A stretch of DNA of 37,437 bases from a bacterium. Lineage in GTDB: Bacteria > Vulcanimicrobiota > Xenobia > Xenobiales > Xenobiaceae. Both the position numbers and the translations under genes were made by a program. Numbering within the stretch: position 1 is the first letter of the stretch; each line of letters starts with the position of its first letter. This document shows, one piece after another, positions 32,374-37,437 of this stretch. The notes under the pieces are model-generated. The model saw only the letters and a list, made by a program, of their open reading frames with translations. It was not told where the DNA came from and made no database searches. The stretch spans positions 1 to 37,437 of the forward strand of contig JAUNIO010000027.1 in assembly GCA_030535355.1 (NCBI GenBank). Direction: 5' to 3'.

Positions 32374-32830
32374 GTGTTTTTATAGCAGCCTCCCCGGGTG
32401 AAAATGAATTGCCGCTATTGTAACACGAATGTGTTTTTTTTTTTGCTAATATGTTAAAAATAGAATTAGATACTTTAAAAACTAGACTGCCGGGGATAGT
32501 CCATGCCGATCGCCCATGCAGATAACTGTTGTAATCTTCGGTGCAGCTGTCCGCTGAAAAGCGCTGTTGCAATATTGCGATAAAAAAAAGACCGGCTCTA
32601 GATACCTGCGCTCAGCGCTATTCACAGCAGCACCGGCTGCGCTTTTCAGCGTGCCCTGTGCCCACCCTCAACGAATTTAATTGCTGTTCGTATCTATACC
32701 GATCTCGGTGCCTGTACCTCTAGATGCGCTTTTCTTTGTTTAAGGGACAAAACATTAAATTGCTGTTGGCATCTCAGCTACAGACATTAGAATAATACCA
32801 TAATGTTAATAGAAAATACAAGTTTTTTTG
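32374..32830. other. intergenic region, promoter of the AAA+ operon
   Basis: Must hold the operon promoter, since a terminator closes the upstream gene. Contains T11 (32428-32438), A-rich runs and a 13-bp inverted repeat (32552-32564 / 32639-32651). Short ORFs here look spurious. Confidence 0.4.
32552..32651. repeat. 13-bp inverted repeat with 74-bp spacer
   Basis: CGCTGAAAAGCGC (32552-32564) and GCGCTTTTCAGCG (32639-32651) are exact inverse complements. They could be termini of a tiny degenerate element or arms of an RNA. Confidence 0.45.
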
Positions 32831-32878
32831 AAAAAAACTGCCCTGCTTGACAATCAACCGGATGCAAACAGGGCAGTT
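32831..32878 (-). terminator. rho-independent terminator of the DUF2828 gene
   Basis: Read on the minus strand, AACTGCCCTG (32878-32869) pairs with CAGGGCAGTT (32845-32836), followed by a run of T. It lies 40 bp beyond the stop. Confidence 0.8.
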
Positions 32879-32917
32879 AGGGAAAGATTATTGCGCAGCC
32901 ATTACATTAAGCGTGGG

Positions 32918-34459
32918 TTAAGCGTGGGCTGATTCTTCTGGCAGCGTGATGCACTGATAACGCTCTGCTCCGACAATTTCCAGCATAAGATCCATAGGCG
33001 TTTTGTCGGCTATATCAAAAATCTGCCCGAACAGGCGTGGAGTATAGCCGGACACCAAAGCTGCTCCCTGTTCATTGCGGCCTACGGGAACCTGCTTATT
33101 GCGGGCCGCGACGTTCCAGAACACAACGGAGGGCAGCTTATAGCCGTGACGGGCGTAGGTGGCCTTAGCCAGCTCAAAATTGGTGACGTCGGCATTTTTG
33201 GTGCAGTCATCAAATTCCATATCGCTTATAATAAAGATGGTCTGAGGCAGCTCTTCCTGAGAAGCCTTTTCAGCTAAAGCGGCTTTAAGTATTACATCAA
33301 AAACTGCCTTAACATTGGTATTTTGCCCCCAAGACGCTAAAGTGCAGCGGCGGGCTTTTTCCATAATATCTTCACCATTTATTTTGATGAGGCTGGGCTC
33401 AGCTGAAAAAGTCAAAAAAGCGTTATGAAAACAGCCAGTATTGTGCTCAGCAAAATAAAGGCCTAAGCTTACGGCCACATCGATAGGGCGCATGGACGAT
33501 TGGCCATCGCAGGAACAGGTCATAGAACCCGATGTGTCTACCACGGCGATATTGTTGCCGGAATTGGTAAAGTCAGGCAGCTGTTTCCACATGGTATCTA
33601 AGGCGGTGCGTTCCGCCTCGATCTGGGCCTGCTCTTTATTGCCCCACAGCAGCTGCAGAGCCCTGCATACTATATCGCAGGGCAGCAGCGTGCCGGTGTT
33701 CATCTTAGCTTCCCCACTATTAACGGCCTGCAGATAGGAGGAATACCGCTCTCCGTCCTTGCGCTGGAAAAGCCTGCTATAGCGCTTCAAAGCCTGGCTG
33801 GGCAGTTTGGAAAAGTCGAAAGTGTACTGGGATTTGCAGATATACGTTTCCACGATGTCGATAGCCCGGCGCAGTTTGCTCAGCGTCTTGCGGTAATCGC
33901 TGATCTTCCAGCCCAATTCTTTAGCTATTTTGTTGGCGTAATGCACGCTCTTTTTGCTGGAAGTGTTGGAAGAAGGCAGCCACTTGCCCAGCAGCGAGAT
34001 AGGCTTATTATCTTCCAGCCCCTTAATATCCGCTTCCAGCTGCTCCTTGATTAGGGCCATAACCTCGGGGCGCAGCTCGGTATCCAGCAGTTCCAGCACA
34101 TCGTCAAAACGGCCGAAAAAGGGTATATATTGCAGATTGGCCCGCAGGGCTTGAGGATAGTGTTTTGCCAGCCACTGCAGGATGATTCTGAAGGTGCGGC
34201 GCTCGCCCAAGCCGCCGCGCACATCGCGGGCGAAGAAAAGGATGCGCAAAGCCAGCAATTTATCCTCGTTAAAGGCTGCGGCAAAGTTATCCGCTATATA
34301 TGCGGGTGTTTGGCTGCGCCAAGCGCCTATTGCGGCGAATAGGTCTAAACATTTGGAGCCGCTGCTGGATAAGGTCAGAGCGCCATTTTCGGTCAAAGTG
34401 GTCACGGAATCTTCTTTATTGAGCATTTGATCTAATTGGTTCAGCATAGTTTTTAACAC
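32918..34459 (-). CDS. DUF2828 (TROVE/vWA-like) protein
   Basis: The 513-residue protein has an alpha-helical repeat N-terminus with FARDVRGGLGERRTFRII (77-94) and FFGRFDDVLELL, typical of DUF2828/TROVE proteins related to Ro60, then a von Willebrand A domain with a complete MIDAS start VVDTSGSM (Asp308, Ser310, Ser312) and IFIISDMEFD later. Ro-family proteins form rings that bind misfolded RNA and Y RNAs; a similar RNA-chaperone or degradation-adaptor role is an inference. GAGGTG precedes ATG 34459. It is transcribed alone, ending at a strong terminator, next to the AAA+ operon in the same orientation. A Y-like RNA was not found by eye. Confidence 0.8.
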   Translation of the reverse strand: MLKTMLNQLDQMLNKEDSVTTLTENGALTLSSSGSKCLDLFAAIGAWRSQTPAYIADNFAAAFNEDKLLALRILFFARDVRGGLGERRTFRIILQWLAKHYPQALRANLQYIPFFGRFDDVLELLDTELRPEVMALIKEQLEADIKGLEDNKPISLLGKWLPSSNTSSKKSVHYANKIAKELGWKISDYRKTLSKLRRAIDIVETYICKSQYTFDFSKLPSQALKRYSRLFQRKDGERYSSYLQAVNSGEAKMNTGTLLPCDIVCRALQLLWGNKEQAQIEAERTALDTMWKQLPDFTNSGNNIAVVDTSGSMTCSCDGQSSMRPIDVAVSLGLYFAEHNTGCFHNAFLTFSAEPSLIKINGEDIMEKARRCTLASWGQNTNVKAVFDVILKAALAEKASQEELPQTIFIISDMEFDDCTKNADVTNFELAKATYARHGYKLPSVVFWNVAARNKQVPVGRNEQGAALVSGYTPRLFGQIFDIADKTPMDLMLEIVGAERYQCITLPEESAHA

Positions 34460-34570
34460 CTCATCATCTTATCCAGTGGGATATTTTCCAAAATATAGTT
34501 AAAACTACAAATAAATTCCAACTTTTCCTAATTCTGCCTAATTCTGCTGTCTGGTAACTTCTCCCTCTGC

Positions 34571-34602
34571 CAATGTCATTTAGTTAAGGCTCGATGACAT
34601 TG
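34571..34602. repeat. CAATGTCAT/ATGACATTG hairpin module, inverted copy
   Basis: CAATGTCATTTAGTTAAGGC then TCGATGACATTG. It is nearly the reverse complement of 10128-10159, with the conserved loop GAGCCTTAAC. Confidence 0.7.
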
Positions 34603-34705
34603 GAAATGTTAACTCATATAAAGTTATCGCCACGTTTATGTTCGGGTACAAGTTAGCCTATAATATAAGCTACACCTCGATTCCCCAACAGTCTTGGGCA
34701 CCCCC

Positions 34706-34743
34706 TCTGTCGCAGCCGCGACATCTCCCCCTCCCATCCTTTA
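34706..34743 (-). repeat. 38-bp repeat, inverted copy
   Basis: TCTGTCGCAGCCGCGACATC followed by TCCCCCTCCCATCCTTTA is the exact reverse complement of 10285-10322. Confidence 0.85.
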
Positions 34744-35507
34744 TAATGTCATCATTCTAAGGATTTGCATAATTGCGCCGTTCAGCTTCCCGCCGGTTTC
34801 ACCTGCGCACAAGCAAGCGTATAACCCACGCTTGACAGTTTAGCGGAAGCGCCAGCTGTGGTAAAACAGGGTAATACTATTATCCAGAGCTGGCTAAAGA
34901 TATGATAATCTGAGCTGGCCGTCTAGATACATCTTGGTGCGGGACTGACGTTCCGCGGGATAAGATTGAGATGCTCCAAGTGCAATCATTATGCGCGCAT
35001 TGGCATCATTTGTTAGTAACAAATAATTATATTACAGCTAGGGCAGCTTTGTCACTACAGCTATAATATATTGGTAATTGGTCGCTCGTTTGCTGTGCGT
35101 ATCTCAGCCATTTTAGTACCTGCGGTTTCCAGATGCTTAAGACTCGCGCTGTAAAAACTTGCAGTTCGCATCTGAACCGTTGGTATCAGCAATATATCAC
35201 ATATAAATGACAAAATCAATAGTTTTGTAAAAATAATTAATTATTAGCGCGTTAAAATATCAACATTAAATATATAAAATTATCAGTATAATTTTGCTCC
35301 AATAAATCCGTACAGAACGTTGCAACTCATATCGTTTGGTTAGCTTTCGGACGGCGGCTTTCTATATTCTTGCTGATCGCTATGAAATGGCATTCCAATA
35401 ACATGCAAATAAGTATGTAAAGGGCTATACGGTTTCTGTCGGGAAACAACAGATTTGAGCCAAAAGACATCAGTTGCGGCCCAAGCTCAGACGAAAGGCT
35501 AGCCGGA

Positions 35508-37142
35508 GTGGAAAACCAGGAAGATTTAGAAAACTGTTCACAGGAAAGCATATATACCTCAAATGCCCGACGCTGGCTGCTGATTATTGTGGCGCTGGGG
35601 CTGCTGATTCGGTTTATAGCCGCTTATGTACAGCCTGCTTTTATAGATGAAGGCTATGTCTATTATTTAACTAAAACCGGCATAGAAAATACTATATACA
35701 CGCTGAAAATAGATGCTCATCCTCCTACGTTTAATATAATAATGTACCCGCTTATAATGCGGACCGCTAATATTTTTCTGCTGCGTCTGCCCTGCGTTTG
35801 TCTGAGCGCAGTTACGATTCTGCTGGCATTTGCTTTGCTGCGCCGTTTTATGGAGGAAACTGCCAGCCTTACGCTTACCGCTTTATACGCCTCGAGCTTA
35901 GGGATTGTAATTACCGATGCCCAGCTGCGCACCTACGGACCGCTTACCCTGTCTTTGACCGCGATGTGGATAGGGCTGCTAGACGTGTATAAATACGGCT
36001 GTCCCTACCCCGGCATCTTCCAGCGTCATCCTCGCTGGCGCTGGGCGCTTCTGTGGCTGTGCGGATGCTCTGGCGCCGCTTGGCATTATTTAGGTATATT
36101 GTCCTTGGCTGCCTGCTGCCTGTCAGTTCTCTTTTTGCCGCGCAGCGCCAGAATTCGGACGTTGCTGTGCCTGGTCTGCGGGGCTCTGCCTTCTTCCCTA
36201 TGGCTGGTTTGGAGCCGTATGACCGCGGGACTGAGCCATGATCCGCCTCCCGCTGGAATGAGCTTATTTCACTTTAATCATATCTATTATATACCCGCCT
36301 GCCTGCTTAATCTGAATATTAATATCCTGAAACCGCTGTGCGCCAATATGCTGCTGAACAGCGAACTTCAGTATGCTTTAAACCAGTTTGTTTTTCCGCT
36401 GATAACTTTGCCGCTGTGGGCTGTGCTGATCTTAGGCTGGCGCAATTTAGCCAAGGAGCGCGCTTGGGAAGCTGCGTTTTTGGGAGTGAACTTGATGCTG
36501 CCTCCCCTGCTGCTCCTGGGAGCCTGCGTTTTAGGCAAATTGGGCTACAGCCAAACCAGATATTCTTTGCCCATGTCCATACCGTTTTTTATTCTTCTGT
36601 TTAATGGCCTCAAAGAGGCGGACAGACCGTTTTGGCAAAAGCTATTTTTAAGCATTAACGCAGCGCTGCTTTTGCTGCTGCCTTTTTGTCCGTTTCTCTG
36701 GAACCAGTCCTGGAAAGACACGAGAGCGTATCTGGACAGCATCCGCCGCCCCAATGACATCATAGGAATATGTCCGGCTTATACCAGCCATTGCTTTGCT
36801 ATGGATTACGATCCTGAGCATATCAGTTTTATTTTTGATAAAGACTATAAGGTGGGCATGATCCAGCAGCCCAACCCTGGCAAGACTCCGATTTTTTTGC
36901 TCGACCCATCTATGCGCGGATCTGAGCTGCTTCGCGATTTGCACGGCTTTCGGCTAATTCTGATCATGTGCCAGGAACGGGTGTATAAAGACAATGGAGC
37001 GCTGCTGAACTGGCTATCCCAGTATTACACATTAGCCGGTGAGCACCATTTTGTCAGCGTCTGGGATTGGGCAGATGTCAATACTTATGTTCTGGAACCC
37101 AAAACAGCAGCTAGCTATTTGCCCGCGGATAAAACGAATTAA
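35508..37142 (+). CDS. GT39/ArnT-like membrane glycosyltransferase
   Basis: The 544-residue protein has about ten hydrophobic segments, starting WLLIIVALGLLIRFIAAYV. The first periplasmic loop carries FIDEGYVYYLTK, the Asp-Glu motif of GT-C enzymes, and DAHPPTFNIIMYPLI follows, as in PMT/ArnT-type proteins that use polyprenyl-phosphate sugars. Later helices include YHYLGILSLAACCL-like and KLGYSQTRYSLPMSIPFFIL segments; the last 140 residues are a soluble domain. The acceptor (lipid A, glycan or protein) is unknown. GTG 35508 is the first plausible start; AAAGG lies 10 nt upstream. The frame is open further up to a stop at 35418 but lacks starts. Stands alone. Confidence 0.8.
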   Translation: MENQEDLENCSQESIYTSNARRWLLIIVALGLLIRFIAAYVQPAFIDEGYVYYLTKTGIENTIYTLKIDAHPPTFNIIMYPLIMRTANIFLLRLPCVCLSAVTILLAFALLRRFMEETASLTLTALYASSLGIVITDAQLRTYGPLTLSLTAMWIGLLDVYKYGCPYPGIFQRHPRWRWALLWLCGCSGAAWHYLGILSLAACCLSVLFLPRSARIRTLLCLVCGALPSSLWLVWSRMTAGLSHDPPPAGMSLFHFNHIYYIPACLLNLNINILKPLCANMLLNSELQYALNQFVFPLITLPLWAVLILGWRNLAKERAWEAAFLGVNLMLPPLLLLGACVLGKLGYSQTRYSLPMSIPFFILLFNGLKEADRPFWQKLFLSINAALLLLLPFCPFLWNQSWKDTRAYLDSIRRPNDIIGICPAYTSHCFAMDYDPEHISFIFDKDYKVGMIQQPNPGKTPIFLLDPSMRGSELLRDLHGFRLILIMCQERVYKDNGALLNWLSQYYTLAGEHHFVSVWDWADVNTYVLEPKTAASYLPADKTN

Positions 37143-37213
37143 TTTAAGCCTTAATGCAGCGGCATGGCTAGCGTATGGAATGGCAAGTACAGAAAAAACT
37201 GCTATTAAAAAAT

Positions 37214-37262
37214 AAACAGCCTGCAATCTGCAATACGTACAATATTGCTAAGCAGGCTGTTT
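37214..37262. terminator. bidirectional terminator between convergent genes
   Basis: AAACAGCCTGC (37214-37224) and GCAGGCTGTTT (37252-37262) form a perfect 11-bp stem; the minus side continues ATTTTTT. It serves the glycosyltransferase and the minus-strand gene at the window edge. Confidence 0.8.
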
Positions 37263-37385
37263 GACTTACTACACGGTTCATAAGCCCAAGGCGTTCAGCT
37301 CTAATAACCGTCAAATTGAGCTATTAATTAAGCTATTTGATAGCGTTAGGCTTAATTGTGCCGCGTGAAAGGAAAAATGTCTTTA

Positions 37386-37437
37386 TTATTTAGCAGCTTG
37401 TTCTGCGGGAGCGGCAGCAGCGTCACCAGCGGGAGCG
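37386..37437 (-). CDS. C-terminus of an Ala-rich protein, cut by the window edge
   Basis: The minus strand reads APAGDAAAAPAEQAAK then TAA at 37386-37388. Such Ala/Pro tails occur in several secreted and translocation-related proteins; identity cannot be determined from 16 residues. Confidence 0.55.
   Translation of the reverse strand, partial: APAGDAAAAPAEQAAK

Larger units (their letters stand above)
34460..35507. other. 1-kb gene-free region with repeat modules
   Basis: No supported protein gene. It contains a small tandem (CCTAATTCTG twice, near 34536-34556), the two repeat modules below, and an AT-rich stretch (35180-35300) suitable for promoters of the divergent flanking genes. Room exists for a small RNA beside the Ro-like gene, but I cannot identify one. 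Confidence 0.4.

Noticed and set aside
32357-32572. 71-codon minus-strand frame overlapping the AAA+ operon start
   Set aside because: Lacks domain content and lies in the promoter region; overlaps the better supported ATG at 32373.
34460-35507. Y RNA gene beside the Ro-like protein
   Set aside because: No convincing conserved stem or T-domain was visible; kept only as a suggestion to test.
35327-35551. 74-codon minus-strand frame overlapping the glycosyltransferase start
   Set aside because: No ribosome binding site, no domain, and it runs antisense into a well-supported gene.

Overview
The window comes from the accessory part of a bacterial chromosome of moderate GC content. The DAACS-type acid symporter, BspA-like leucine-rich-repeat (LRR) proteins, a CDI-type toxin/immunity remnant and several genes of Firmicutes flavour suggest a gut-associated, Gram-negative-envelope anaerobe. 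Succinivibrionaceae or Negativicutes are my two guesses, held weakly. There are no rRNA or tRNA genes and no CRISPR array. All homology statements are from memory of the families, not from searches.

Layout. (1) 1-3.4 kb is a scrap yard: a CdiA-like toxin C-terminus with a probable immunity gene, a complete IS3-family element (1094-2338) splitting an unrecognised gene, an LRR fragment and a second, deleted IS3 remnant. (2) 3.5-7 kb holds a GC-rich DUF3089-like alpha/beta hydrolase flanked by terminators, an unrecognised gene with a frameshifted 3' end, an LRR fragment and an intact LRR gene. (3) 7.5-16.2 kb is more stable: a dicarboxylate/amino-acid:cation symporter, a protein that looks like arginyl-tRNA synthetase without its catalytic domain, an unknown basic protein, a CopA-type P-ATPase with HMA domains at both ends and a 642-residue LRR protein. 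An intergenic repeat family occurs here and again near 34.6 kb.

(4) 16.3-26.7 kb is a restriction/defence island. It carries a McrB-like ATPase without a DNA-binding domain, mcrC split by a -1 frameshift exactly at an A AAA AAG heptamer, a full mcrB interrupted by one ochre codon beside Walker A, a Fic pseudogene, an AlwI-family endonuclease with its C5 methyltransferase, a serine recombinase, and a Vsr nuclease fused to what looks like a catalytically dead C5-methyltransferase.

(5) 26.9-34.5 kb may be an undescribed system: an uncharacterised protein, a Ycf46-like AAA+ ATPase and a glycine-zipper protein in a tight operon, then a second Gly/Ala-rich hydrophobic protein, with a DUF2828 (TROVE/vWA-like) gene upstream. 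(6) 35.5-37.4 kb has a GT39-like glycosyltransferase and the end of an Ala-rich gene.

Best candidates for novelty: the Vsr-pseudomethyltransferase fusion (25521-26720), the AAA+/glycine-zipper operon (26929-32373), the catalytic-domain-less ArgS homologue (9408-10112), and the double interruption of mcrB/mcrC, which could be decay, an off state or regulated recoding.
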